Origin: Namhaeicola litoreus
GTDB lineage: Bacteria > Bacteroidota > Bacteroidia > Flavobacteriales > Flavobacteriaceae
Direction of reading: 5' to 3'
DNA: 64,000 nucleotides
Assembly: GCF_042679565.1 (NCBI RefSeq)
Contig: NZ_JBHTMY010000001.1
Span: forward strand, 1-64,000
Notes under the pieces: model-generated
The model's database searches: none
Told to the model about the DNA's origin: nothing
What the model saw: only the letters and a program-made list of their open reading frames with translations
Translations under genes and position numbers: made by a program
Part shown: positions 16,418 through 24,924 of the stretch, in pieces
How the letters are laid out: every line of letters begins with the position of its first letter
Position numbering within the stretch: position 1 is the stretch's first letter

Positions 16418-16440
16418 AATGCATAAGTTTCTTATGTATT
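16418..16440. promoter_or_regulatory. Palindrome, likely PadR operator
   Basis: AATGCATAAG and CTTATGTATT are inverted arms with one mismatch and a TTT spacer, and a further T-A pair extends them. The palindrome ends 23 bases before the padR ATG and just upstream of a TACTTTTA -7-like sequence (16453-16460). PadR proteins are dimers that bind such palindromes and usually repress their own gene. Confidence 0.6.
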
Positions 16441-16463
16441 AGCATTTTTTATTACTTTTACCT

Positions 16464-16796
16464 ATGCAAAAATTGGTAAAGGGCACATTACAAACGATTG
16501 TACTCAAATTATTGTCTGAAAATGACAAAATGTATGGTTATGAAATTACCCAAAGAGTAAAAGAACTTACTATAGGCAAAATTCAAATTACCGAAGGAGC
16601 GCTTTATCCTGCTTTGCACAAATTAGAATCAGAAGGACTTTTAGACGTGGAAGTTGTGAACATTGGTAATCGCATGCGCAAATACTACAAGTTAACTGAA
16701 CAGGGCAAGAAAGAAAAAGTGAATAAACTGGACGAATTGGAGGAATTTATAAAAACCATGCAAAATCTAATCAACCCTAAATTTAGTATGGAATGA
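16464..16796 (+). CDS. PadR-family transcriptional regulator
   Basis: A 110-residue DNA-binding protein of the small PadR type (PadR-s2). The winged helix is visible in MYGYEITQRVKELTIGKIQITEGALYPALHKLESEGLL, with the conserved wing sequence NRMRKYYKLTEQGKK. A C-terminal helix serves for dimerisation. It overlaps the next gene by 4 bases (ATGA), a standard regulator and membrane-partner arrangement. A palindrome directly upstream fits self-repression. The ligand is unknown. Confidence 0.92.
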   Translation: MQKLVKGTLQTIVLKLLSENDKMYGYEITQRVKELTIGKIQITEGALYPALHKLESEGLLDVEVVNIGNRMRKYYKLTEQGKKEKVNKLDELEEFIKTMQNLINPKFSME

Positions 16797-17491
16797 GCCA
16801 ATTAAGCAAAGCACAAATCGAGAATTTATACCAATTTACCCGACAGCATTTTGTTGAATGGTATGATTTACAAACTGAATTGGTAGATCATTTGGCCAAT
16901 GATATTGAAGTGATGATGGAAAATGAGAAAGATTTAAGCTTCGAAAAAGCAAAGTACCTATCTTTCAAAAAATTTGGTGTTTTTGGGTTTAGTGATATCA
17001 TTGAAAAAAAGCAAAATTCGCTCTCAACCCATTATTGGAAATTGGTAGGGAAATATTTTCTCGAATATTTAAAGCTTCCCAAAATTTTATTCACACTTTT
17101 TTTGATCGCTGTTTCTTTCTCTGTTCTAAAATGGTTTGAAGAACCTAAATACTTCATGATTACTTTTTTTGCCACGCTTTATGGATTTTTATTCCATCAT
17201 CTTTATCGTTTTCATAAAATGATGAAACATAACACCAAGATTACCCAAAGAAAATGGCTTTTTGAACATACTATTTTAAATTTAGGTGGTGCTGTTTGCC
17301 TTGCCGGAATTCCTATTCAAATCTTGGGTAATGTTTTAGACGCAACTAAATGGACAGACAAAAGTTTGATCATTTATTCCACCTTGATGATTGTCGTGGG
17401 CCTCATCACATTTATTTTGATCAAAATAGTACCTAAGAAGATTTTTCAAGAAATGTCAAAACAATTTCCTGAATACAAACAAATCGCCTAA
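16793..17491 (+). CDS. Membrane protein paired with PadR
   Basis: A 232-residue protein, not assigned to a characterised family. The first 75 residues are soluble and helical (LYQFTRQHFVEWYDLQTELVD and following). They resemble the cytoplasmic head found in proteins encoded next to PadR genes, such as the DUF1700/DUF1129 groups. Four transmembrane segments follow, roughly at residues 95-112, 117-137, 160-180 and 195-215. The 4-base overlap with padR suggests translational coupling and joint function, perhaps as a membrane partner for signal input. Confidence 0.6.
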   Translation: MSQLSKAQIENLYQFTRQHFVEWYDLQTELVDHLANDIEVMMENEKDLSFEKAKYLSFKKFGVFGFSDIIEKKQNSLSTHYWKLVGKYFLEYLKLPKILFTLFLIAVSFSVLKWFEEPKYFMITFFATLYGFLFHHLYRFHKMMKHNTKITQRKWLFEHTILNLGGAVCLAGIPIQILGNVLDATKWTDKSLIIYSTLMIVVGLITFILIKIVPKKIFQEMSKQFPEYKQIA

Positions 17492-17578
17492 TTTCACTTC
17501 TTTTCGTTTTAATTTGTACTTTTACAGACACTTCATCGTTTATCTAAAAAATAGGTTTCAGACCGTTGGAATTGTGAT

Positions 17579-19762
17579 TTGAAAAAAGGGACAAAAATCT
17601 TATTCTTCTTGCTTGGGATACTTGCTGTTTTGATTGGTTGTTCTACCAAAAAAGACACGTTTATCAATCGTTCATCGCATGCCATGGTGTCAAAATACAA
17701 CGTACTTTATAACGGCAATTTGGCATATGACGAGGCCAAGGAAAAACTTGATGCCGAATATGAAGATAACTTTTGGGAAATTCTTCCCATTGAAGCGATC
17801 AATATCGAAGATAAAATACCGATGCCCGGAGAAAGCCAAACAGAAAACCCCGTGAAAGTTGGCTTTGACAAAGCCGAAGAGAAAGCGGTTAAAGCCATTC
17901 AAAAACACTCGATGGTAATAGAGGGTTACGAACGCAATAATCAGATAGACGAAGCTTATTTGTTACTGGGTAAGTCGAGGTATTTTAGTCAGCGTTTTGT
18001 TCCTGCAAGAGAAGCTTTTACCTATGCCCTTGAAAAATATCCCAACGCAAATCTTTATTACGAAACTAAAATTTGGAAGGCCAAAACTGATATCCGATTA
18101 CAAAATGAATTGTTGGCCATTGAAACATTAGACAATACAATCAAAAGCGGTAATCTTGATGAAGAATTAACCGAAAAAGCCTATACTGCAATGGCTATGG
18201 CTTATAATCAACTGGATAGTTTACAGAAGACCATAGATAACTTGAAACTGGCTACTTATTATTTTACCAATAAAAATCAAGGAGCCAGAAACCTCTTTAT
18301 TTTAGGGCAATTATATCGTGAGCAGCAAAAAATAGACTCCTCTAATATGATGTTCGAAGCGCTTACTTATCTCAAAAAGATACCTAGAAAATACATGGTA
18401 CATGGACAGATAGAAAGGGCTAAAAATTTTACGGAAAAAGATAGTACTGACGCTCTAATTTTTGCTTTGCGACAATTGGTTGATGACAGAGAAAACAGAG
18501 CATACTTTGATGAAATATATTATCAAGCCGGATTGATTGCGGAGAAAAAAGGTATCAAAGACAAGGCAAAAGAATATTTTGCCCTTTCCATTTTGATGAA
18601 TAGCAATAAGCCATACCAAAAAAGCCTCTCCTATGAAGCTCTTGGGAACTGGTATTTTGACAATGCCGAATTTGCAGCGGCCGGGAAGTATTACGATAGT
18701 TTGTTACAGATACCCAATGTGGATCTCAACAGCAAAAGAGTTCGAAGAATTATAGCGAAAAACAAGAGTCTTGAGGATGTAATTTTTTACGAAAATGAAT
18801 TAAAGGTATCGGACAGTATTTTATATTTAGCTAATTTAAATGAAGCGGGGCAAAAGCAATATTTCTCAGAATATGTAGAAGCTTTGCGGAAACAGGATGA
18901 ATTGATCAAAATTCAGCAAGACCGCATGAATGCCTCAGGAAACGAATTTTTAGGTGCAACAAGCGGTCCCAGAGCCAATGAAAAGTTCTATTTTTATAAC
19001 ACTCCAGTTGTTCAAATGGGAAAACAAGATTTTAAAAACAGATTTGGTAACAGAGCACTAACAGATAATTGGATTTTTTCCCAATTGGCCAGTGGCAATG
19101 TGACTCAGGAAATTTCGCAAACTGAAACCATCGATTTAGAACAGCGCTATGATCCGTTATATTATATACAAAGCATCCCCAAAGAACCCAAAACCTTAGA
19201 TAGTATAACCAATATTAGAAATTTAGCGCATTATAACTTAGGATTATTGTACAAAGAACAATTTAAAGAATATGAAATTGCCGCAGATCATTTCGAAAAA
19301 TTCTTAAGTTTTAACCCTCAGGAATCATATATATTACCAGCAAAATACCAATTGTATAAATGTTACGAGCAGTTTAAGCCTGATTTGGGCAATAAACTGG
19401 CTAAAGAAATCGTTACTGATTATTCAGATAGCAAATACGCCCAAATAATTAGTCACCCAGAAGAGGTGATCTCATTTGAAAACAACGAATCCTCCCCCGA
19501 AAACGTTTATAAGCAGGCCTATATTTGTTATGAGGAAGGCGAATTTGATTATTCACTTAGTTTGTTGAATCTTTTGGACAACAGCGCTGAAATTTTAACG
19601 CTAGAACCCAAAGTTGAGCTTTTAAAAGCGTTTATCGCTTTAAAAAAGGAAGGTAAAGAGATTTACACCAAACAACTGAACGAATTGATCATTCAATTTC
19701 CAAATACAGAAGAAAGTAACTATGCCAAAATAATATTGGCGAATATGGATGAAAAAAAATAA
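17579..19762 (+). CDS. sprE: SprE/PorW-type TPR lipoprotein (gliding, type IX secretion)
   Basis: A 727-residue lipoprotein with a signal peptide ending at Cys21 (AVLIGC) and many tetratricopeptide-like helices between about residues 115 and 720. The N-terminal block STKKDTFINRSSHAMVSKYN followed by VLYNGNLAYDEAKEKL and NFWEILPIE is typical of flavobacterial SprE (PorW in Porphyromonas), which is needed for type IX secretion and gliding. It is somewhat shorter than the Flavobacterium johnsoniae protein (about 870 residues). The start is a TTG at 17579: the frame is closed at 17552 and no ATG lies before the signal peptide. bactofilin and the ATP synthase cluster follow on the same strand. Confidence 0.85.
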   Translation: MKKGTKILFFLLGILAVLIGCSTKKDTFINRSSHAMVSKYNVLYNGNLAYDEAKEKLDAEYEDNFWEILPIEAINIEDKIPMPGESQTENPVKVGFDKAEEKAVKAIQKHSMVIEGYERNNQIDEAYLLLGKSRYFSQRFVPAREAFTYALEKYPNANLYYETKIWKAKTDIRLQNELLAIETLDNTIKSGNLDEELTEKAYTAMAMAYNQLDSLQKTIDNLKLATYYFTNKNQGARNLFILGQLYREQQKIDSSNMMFEALTYLKKIPRKYMVHGQIERAKNFTEKDSTDALIFALRQLVDDRENRAYFDEIYYQAGLIAEKKGIKDKAKEYFALSILMNSNKPYQKSLSYEALGNWYFDNAEFAAAGKYYDSLLQIPNVDLNSKRVRRIIAKNKSLEDVIFYENELKVSDSILYLANLNEAGQKQYFSEYVEALRKQDELIKIQQDRMNASGNEFLGATSGPRANEKFYFYNTPVVQMGKQDFKNRFGNRALTDNWIFSQLASGNVTQEISQTETIDLEQRYDPLYYIQSIPKEPKTLDSITNIRNLAHYNLGLLYKEQFKEYEIAADHFEKFLSFNPQESYILPAKYQLYKCYEQFKPDLGNKLAKEIVTDYSDSKYAQIISHPEEVISFENNESSPENVYKQAYICYEEGEFDYSLSLLNLLDNSAEILTLEPKVELLKAFIALKKEGKEIYTKQLNELIIQFPNTEESNYAKIILANMDEKK

Positions 19763-19779
19763 CCTAAAAATTAAAATTT

Positions 19780-20178
19780 ATGTTTAGCGAAAAAAGGGGG
19801 ACACAGAGCGTAGTTGGAGAAAGAAATATCATTGGTAAAAACACAAGTTTAGTTGGTGATTTACAATCTGAAGGAGATTTCAGAATCGATGGTAAAATTG
19901 AAGGGAATATTAAGACGGCAGGTAGGGTTGTCATAGGAAAAGAAGGAACCGTTACCGGTACCATTGATTGCACCAACGCAGATATTGAAGGACATTTTTC
20001 GGGAAATCTCGTGGTAGAACAATTATTGTCTTTAAAAGAATCTGCCGTGGTAAACGGAGAGGTTACTTTGGGTAAGCTTATGGTAGAGCCAGGAGCAGAA
20101 CTCAATGCCACTTGTGCGATGAAAGGCGCCCTAAAACAAATAAATCATGGAGGATCCGAAACCAAAAAAACCGCTTAA
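19780..20178 (+). CDS. Bactofilin (polymer-forming cytoskeletal protein)
   Basis: A 132-residue protein. Residues about 15-115 form the right-handed beta-helix of bactofilins, with repeated short strands such as GEGDFRIDGKIEGNI-like and GTVTGTIDCTNADIEGH blocks. Such proteins polymerise without nucleotide and shape the envelope. The N-terminal tail (MFSEKRGTQSVVGERN) is short and the C-terminal tail disordered. It begins 18 bases after sprE, and its last 32 bases overlap the start of atpZ in another frame, an unusually long overlap. Confidence 0.9.
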   Translation: MFSEKRGTQSVVGERNIIGKNTSLVGDLQSEGDFRIDGKIEGNIKTAGRVVIGKEGTVTGTIDCTNADIEGHFSGNLVVEQLLSLKESAVVNGEVTLGKLMVEPGAELNATCAMKGALKQINHGGSETKKTA

Positions 20179-20368
20179 CAAATACATTCGTTTAACAGGA
20201 GCGGGTCTTCAAATGGGTATTACCATCTATTTGGGGGCTTATTTTGGCAAATGGCTGGATCTCAAATATCCTAATGACAAAAATTGGTTTACTATAATTT
20301 TCACGCTTTTAGCGCTGGTTATTTCATTTTACAGTTTACTCAAACAAATTAAAGACATCAACAACTAA
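20147..20368 (+). CDS. atpZ: AtpZ/AtpI-family membrane protein
   Basis: A 73-residue protein with two transmembrane segments (about residues 17-32 and 45-64) separated by the charged linker GKWLDLKYPNDKN. This matches the AtpZ/AtpI family, accessory to F0 assembly or Mg/Ca transport. It overlaps the 3' end of the bactofilin gene by 32 bases. It precedes a small membrane protein and atpB, the usual flavobacterial order. Confidence 0.82.
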   Translation: MEDPKPKKPLNKYIRLTGAGLQMGITIYLGAYFGKWLDLKYPNDKNWFTIIFTLLALVISFYSLLKQIKDINN

Positions 20369-20376
20369 ATAGACCT

Positions 20377-20754
20377 ATGGCTCAGGTTTTACGATTTTCT
20401 TTCGTTCTGTGTATCAGTCTGTTTTTCGTCTTTTTTGTTCATACCTCTATAATTTTTCAACTAGACCTACCCATTTTTGATCATCTTATCGTTGCGGCTT
20501 ATTTGATCAATTGTATCTTGGCGATTCTCATTTACACTTATTTATTTTATTCAAGAAGAAAATATCACGACCAATTGGGCTTCCTTTTCATGTTTGGAAG
20601 TATGCTTAAATTTGCCGTGTTTTTTATTTTTTTTTATCCATCTTATAAAGCAGATAATCAACTCGAAACAATTGAATTCATTACATTCTTTATCCCTTAT
20701 GTGATCTGTTTGATTTTGGAAACCTTAGGTTTGATTAAGATTCTAAAAAATTAG
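20377..20754 (+). CDS. Small membrane protein of the ATP synthase locus (DUF6168-like)
   Basis: A 125-residue protein with four hydrophobic segments (about 5-25, 35-57, 67-83 and 98-120). Its place between atpZ and atpB matches that of AtpI in other phyla, and a DUF6168-type gene is usually found here in flavobacteria. Its exact role is unknown; a part in building the c-ring is plausible. It starts 8 bases after atpZ. Confidence 0.6.
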   Translation: MAQVLRFSFVLCISLFFVFFVHTSIIFQLDLPIFDHLIVAAYLINCILAILIYTYLFYSRRKYHDQLGFLFMFGSMLKFAVFFIFFYPSYKADNQLETIEFITFFIPYVICLILETLGLIKILKN

Positions 20755-20765
20755 TATTTTTTTAT

Positions 20766-20797
20766 TTGGGTTCATCGAAATAAAAATCTTACATTTG
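20766..20797 (+). promoter_or_regulatory. Promoter of the atpB-G operon
   Basis: TTG at 20766-20768 and TACATTTG at 20790-20797 with a 21-base spacer form a complete Bacteroidota promoter, 35 bases before the atpB ATG. The core TACATTTGCACC closely resembles the promoters at the left edge. The ATP synthase genes can therefore be transcribed without sprE. Confidence 0.7.
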
Positions 20798-20831
20798 CAC
20801 CGATTTTTTTAAGCCACAAAAACAAAAAAAT

Positions 20832-21920
20832 ATGCAGCGTAAGCATTTCGTCAAGTACCTTACAATCATTGCTTTTGTAATTAATTTCAATTCGTTTGCA
20901 CAGCATAATGAGCACGAGACCCAGCATGAGGAGAAAGATCTAAAAACTGAGATCAAAGAAGAAATTCAACATCACCTTCAAGATTCGCACGACTTTACTT
21001 TTTTTAGTGATAAAGAGAAAGGTAAACATTACGGCATTTCATTGCCTGTGATTTTATGGGACAATGGTTTACAGGTTTTTTCTTCGGGAAAATTTCATCA
21101 CGGAGAGACTGTGGCAGAAAACAATGGTAATTACTACAAACTTTACCATAATAAGATATACAAAACTGATGCAGAAGGAACAATTAGTTACGATGAAGCG
21201 CATCATCCAACCAATGCAAAGCCATTAGATTTTTCAATGACCAAAAGTGTAGTCATGATGATTGTTACCGGGTTATTGATGTTTTTAATTTTCGGTGGAT
21301 TGGCTAAATCGTTTGGAAAAGGACCTATACCCTCTGGAGTTGGAAGATTTTTTGAGCCTATCGTACTCTTCATAAGAGATGATATTGCCATTCCAAACAT
21401 TGGTGATCCTCAGTATAAGAAATATATGCCCTATTTATTAACCATCTTCTTTTTTGTATGGTTCCTAAACTTATTCGGTTTGACTCCTCTGGGAGTGAAC
21501 GTAACCGGCAATATTGCAGTTACCTTTGCCTTGGCACTGTTGACCTTTATTATAACACAAATTTCGGGTAACAAGAATTACTGGAAACACATATTCTGGA
21601 TGCCAGGGGTGCCGCCTTTGATGAAAATCGTTTTAGCACCTATTGAATTATTGGGTGTGTTTATTAAACCTTTTGCATTAATGATTCGTCTCTATGCCAA
21701 TATTATGGCAGGTCACGTCGTATTAATGAGTATCATTGGGTTAATGTTTGTTTTCCAAAATTGGGTTGGTAGTTCAATGACATTTTTATTGGCTTTTGCC
21801 TTATCAATTTTAGAATTATTGGTTGCCGCTTTACAGGCGTATATTTTTACTATGCTTTCAGCACTTTATTTCGGTTTTGCCGTTGAAGATCACGAACATG
21901 AGCACAGTGAAAGTCATTAA
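20832..21920 (+). CDS. atpB: F0F1 ATP synthase subunit a
   Basis: Subunit a forms the proton half-channels beside the c-ring. The 362-residue protein has a signal-like N-terminus (to about residue 23), a His/Glu-rich hydrophilic stretch, and then five or six membrane helices. The essential Arg lies in MIRLYANIMAGHVV. The long periplasmic N-terminal extension (about 130 residues) is typical of Bacteroidota. The C-terminus ends in HEHEHSESH. Confidence 0.95.
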   Translation: MQRKHFVKYLTIIAFVINFNSFAQHNEHETQHEEKDLKTEIKEEIQHHLQDSHDFTFFSDKEKGKHYGISLPVILWDNGLQVFSSGKFHHGETVAENNGNYYKLYHNKIYKTDAEGTISYDEAHHPTNAKPLDFSMTKSVVMMIVTGLLMFLIFGGLAKSFGKGPIPSGVGRFFEPIVLFIRDDIAIPNIGDPQYKKYMPYLLTIFFFVWFLNLFGLTPLGVNVTGNIAVTFALALLTFIITQISGNKNYWKHIFWMPGVPPLMKIVLAPIELLGVFIKPFALMIRLYANIMAGHVVLMSIIGLMFVFQNWVGSSMTFLLAFALSILELLVAALQAYIFTMLSALYFGFAVEDHEHEHSESH

Positions 21921-21950
21921 TTTGAATGTTTAATTTTTAAATATATATAT

Positions 21951-22142
21951 ATGGAGATTCCAGCTATTGTTGGTGCAGGTTTAATCGTTATTGGTGCCGG
22001 ATTAGGTATCGGTAGAATTGGTGGTTCAGCAATGGACGCTATTGCTCGTCAGCCAGAAGCATCAGGTAAAATTCAAACAGCTATGTTGATTGCAGCAGCG
22101 CTTATTGAAGGTATTGGTTTCGCTGCTTTATTTGCAGTGTAA
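21951..22142 (+). CDS. atpE: F0F1 ATP synthase subunit c
   Basis: A 63-residue hairpin of two membrane helices joined by the polar loop RQPEASGKIQ. The ion-binding carboxylate is the Glu in LIEGIGF. Gly after this Glu, in place of Ser or Thr, favours proton over sodium coupling. This protein is needed in many copies per complex; a strong hairpin follows the gene (22154-22182). Confidence 0.95.
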   Translation: MEIPAIVGAGLIVIGAGLGIGRIGGSAMDAIARQPEASGKIQTAMLIAAALIEGIGFAALFAV

Positions 22143-22153
22143 CAAAAATTCCC

Positions 22154-22190
22154 AACAGCTATAACGGTTGGTTATAGCTGTTGTTTTTAA
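22154..22190 (+). terminator. Hairpin between atpE and atpF
   Basis: AACAGCTATAAC and GTTATAGCTGTT form a perfect 12-pair stem with loop GGTTG, followed by GTTTTTAAAT. It has the shape of an intrinsic terminator, but five co-directional ATP synthase genes follow. It is best read as a partial terminator or RNA stabiliser that raises atpE over the downstream genes. Confidence 0.75.
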
Positions 22191-22215
22191 ATAAAAATTA
22201 TTACATCAATATACT

Positions 22216-22716
22216 ATGGAAAAATTAATCAACGACTTTTCATTCGGGCTGTTCTTTTGGCAGATCCTTATTTTTGTTTTATTGGTTTGGCTACTCAATA
22301 AGTTTGCCTGGAAACCAATTCTGAATGCAGTAAATTCAAGAGAAGAGGGTATAAAAAAAGCTTTAGATGAGGCAGATAAAGCTCGTCAAGAAATGGCTGA
22401 ATTAAATGCCAGTAATGAAAAGATCTTAAAAGAAGCTCGTGCAGAAAGAGAGAAAATGTTAAAAGAAGCAAGAGAGATCAAAGATTCTATGATTACCGAG
22501 GCAAAAGATGAAGCAAAAGTTCAAGCCAATAAAATCATCGAACAAGCCAAAGTAACAATTGAAAACGAAAAATTAGCAGCCATTACCGAGCTTAGAAATA
22601 ATGTAGCTGAACTTTCTATAGGAATTGCTGAAAAATTAATTCAAGAAGAGTTATCGAACAAAGACAAACAGGTCAAATTGATCGAAAAAATGTTGGACGA
22701 AGCGCCTTTAACTTAA
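22216..22716 (+). CDS. atpF: F0F1 ATP synthase subunit b
   Basis: The peripheral stalk subunit, 166 residues. It has one N-terminal membrane helix (about 10-28, FFWQILIFVLLVWLLNKFAW), followed by a long charged coiled coil typical of subunit b. It lies 4 bases before atpH. Confidence 0.95.
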   Translation: MEKLINDFSFGLFFWQILIFVLLVWLLNKFAWKPILNAVNSREEGIKKALDEADKARQEMAELNASNEKILKEARAEREKMLKEAREIKDSMITEAKDEAKVQANKIIEQAKVTIENEKLAAITELRNNVAELSIGIAEKLIQEELSNKDKQVKLIEKMLDEAPLT

Positions 22717-22720
22717 TCAA

Positions 22721-23278
22721 ATGAAAGGAACAAGAGCTGCATTGAGGTATGCGAAAGCTACCCTAAACCTAGCAAAAGATCGCGGTGTTGCTGATAATGT
22801 CTACAACGATATGTTGCTGATCGATCAGACCATCGATGAAAATAAAGAGTTGAAAAACTTAATTGTAAGCCCAATTGTGAAGTCGGGCCTTAAAAGTAAA
22901 GTGCTCACTGAGATTTTTGGCAAAAAAACAGATCCTCTTACGCAAGATGTGATGAGACTGTTAATAGAAAACAACAGAATAGATATCTTAGAACTTGTCG
23001 CAAAACAGTACGCCATTATTTACGATTTTATAAAAGGTGTAGAAGTTGCGCAAGTCACCACTGCCGTGCCACTTACCAAAGATCTCGAAGCTAAGATTCT
23101 CAAAAAAGTAAAAACAATTACAGGAAAAGAAATTTCTGTAGAAAATAAAATTGACCCTAGTATGTTGGGTGGTTTTATTTTACGTGTTGGAGACAAACAA
23201 TACGATTCTAGCGTAAAAGGTATTTTGAATAATTTACTGGATAAATTTGAAGACAACTTTTATGTTCAAAAATTTTAA
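22721..23278 (+). CDS. atpH: F0F1 ATP synthase subunit delta
   Basis: The 185-residue delta (OSCP) subunit that links the b stalk to the top of F1. The N-terminal helical domain (RAALRYAKATLNLA) and the C-terminal signature (IDPSMLGGFILRVGDKQYDSSVKGIL) are clear. It sits in the normal order between atpF and atpA. Confidence 0.95.
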   Translation: MKGTRAALRYAKATLNLAKDRGVADNVYNDMLLIDQTIDENKELKNLIVSPIVKSGLKSKVLTEIFGKKTDPLTQDVMRLLIENNRIDILELVAKQYAIIYDFIKGVEVAQVTTAVPLTKDLEAKILKKVKTITGKEISVENKIDPSMLGGFILRVGDKQYDSSVKGILNNLLDKFEDNFYVQKF

Positions 23279-23299
23279 TTAAAGAAATAAACAATAAAA

Positions 23300-24877
23300 A
23301 TGGCAACAATAAAACCGGCTGAAGTATCAGCAATCTTAAAAGAACAACTGATTGGATTTAAGGGAGAAGCTTCTTTGGATGAAGTAGGAACTGTATTACA
23401 AATTGGAGATGGTATTGCTCGCGTATTCGGACTTGCCAATGTTCAATACGGTGAATTGGTTCTTTTTGAAGGAGGATTAGAAGGTATAGTATTGAACCTT
23501 GAAGAAGATAACGTTGGTGTTGTATTGTTAGGTGAATCGACTAAAATTAAAGAGGGTGCTACAGTTAAAAGAACCAATCGTATTGCTTCTATCAATGTAG
23601 GTGAAGGGATTTTAGGTCGTGTAGTAAACACACTCGGACAACCTATTGATGGGAAAGGTCCTATTGAAGGTGAATTATTTGAAATGCCACTTGAGCGTAA
23701 AGCGCCAGGTGTAATTTTCCGTCAACCTGTAACTGAGCCTCTTCAAACGGGTATCAAAGCAATTGATGCGATGATTCCTATCGGTAGAGGTCAGCGTGAG
23801 TTAATCATTGGTGACCGTCAAACAGGTAAAACAACGGTTGCTATAGACACCATCATCAACCAAAAAGAATTTTATGATGCAGGTGAGCCAGTTTATTGTA
23901 TCTATGTTGCCATAGGACAAAAAGGTTCTACCATTGCGAATATAGCGAGTACCTTAGAAGAAAAAGGAGCATTGGCCTACACAACTATTGTTGCTGCGAA
24001 CGCATCAGACGCGGCTCCAATGCAGTTCTACGCACCTTTCGCAGGAGCTTCGATCGGAGAATATTTCAGAGATACAGGCAGACCGGCATTAATTATCTTT
24101 GATGACTTGTCGAAACAAGCCGTTGCTTATCGTGAGGTCTCTTTATTACTTCGTCGTCCACCAGGACGTGAGGCTTATCCTGGAGACGTTTTCTACTTGC
24201 ACTCTAGGTTACTTGAAAGAGCGGCTAAAATTATTGCCGATGACTCTATTGCACAGAAAATGAATGACGTTCCGGCATCATTGCAAGGGAAAATAAAAGG
24301 AGGAGGTTCTTTAACCGCTCTTCCAATTATCGAAACTCAGGCAGGAGACGTATCAGCCTATATTCCAACCAACGTAATTTCGATTACTGATGGACAGATC
24401 TTCTTAGAATCAGATTTATTTAATGCAGGGGTTAGACCAGCGATTAACGTAGGTATTTCAGTATCGCGTGTTGGTGGTAACGCACAGATTAAATCGATGA
24501 AAAAAGTTGCCGGTACTTTAAAACTTGATCAGGCACAGTTCCGCGAATTAGAAGCTTTTGCTAAATTCGGTTCTGACCTTGATGCGGCTACTTTAGGGGT
24601 GATTGAAAAAGGTAGAAGAAACGTTGAGATCTTAAAGCAAGCACAAAATGATCCATTTACTGTAGAAGATCAAATTGCAATTATCTATGCGGGTTCGAAA
24701 AACTTATTGAAATCAGTACCTGTAGAAAGCGTTAAAGAATTTGAAAAATCTTTCTTGGCATTTTTGAGAAAAAAGCATGCAGATGTTTTGGCTACATTAA
24801 AATCAGGTAAATTAACAGATGAAGTTACCGAAATCATTGAGAAAGTAGCACTAGAAATTGCAGCAACTTATAATTAA
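23300..24877 (+). CDS. atpA: F0F1 ATP synthase subunit alpha
   Basis: The 525-residue non-catalytic nucleotide-binding subunit. It has the P-loop GDRQTGKTT and the alpha-specific stretches PGREAYPGDVFYLHSRLLER and SISRVGG-like VSRVGGNAQ, with the C-terminal helical domain at the end. The beta subunit gene (atpD) is not downstream. Confidence 0.98.
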   Translation: MATIKPAEVSAILKEQLIGFKGEASLDEVGTVLQIGDGIARVFGLANVQYGELVLFEGGLEGIVLNLEEDNVGVVLLGESTKIKEGATVKRTNRIASINVGEGILGRVVNTLGQPIDGKGPIEGELFEMPLERKAPGVIFRQPVTEPLQTGIKAIDAMIPIGRGQRELIIGDRQTGKTTVAIDTIINQKEFYDAGEPVYCIYVAIGQKGSTIANIASTLEEKGALAYTTIVAANASDAAPMQFYAPFAGASIGEYFRDTGRPALIIFDDLSKQAVAYREVSLLLRRPPGREAYPGDVFYLHSRLLERAAKIIADDSIAQKMNDVPASLQGKIKGGGSLTALPIIETQAGDVSAYIPTNVISITDGQIFLESDLFNAGVRPAINVGISVSRVGGNAQIKSMKKVAGTLKLDQAQFRELEAFAKFGSDLDAATLGVIEKGRRNVEILKQAQNDPFTVEDQIAIIYAGSKNLLKSVPVESVKEFEKSFLAFLRKKHADVLATLKSGKLTDEVTEIIEKVALEIAATYN

Positions 24878-24924
24878 TCTAAGCTTTAAGGCGCATTGAA
24901 AAATGTGTTTTGTTAATTGATGAT

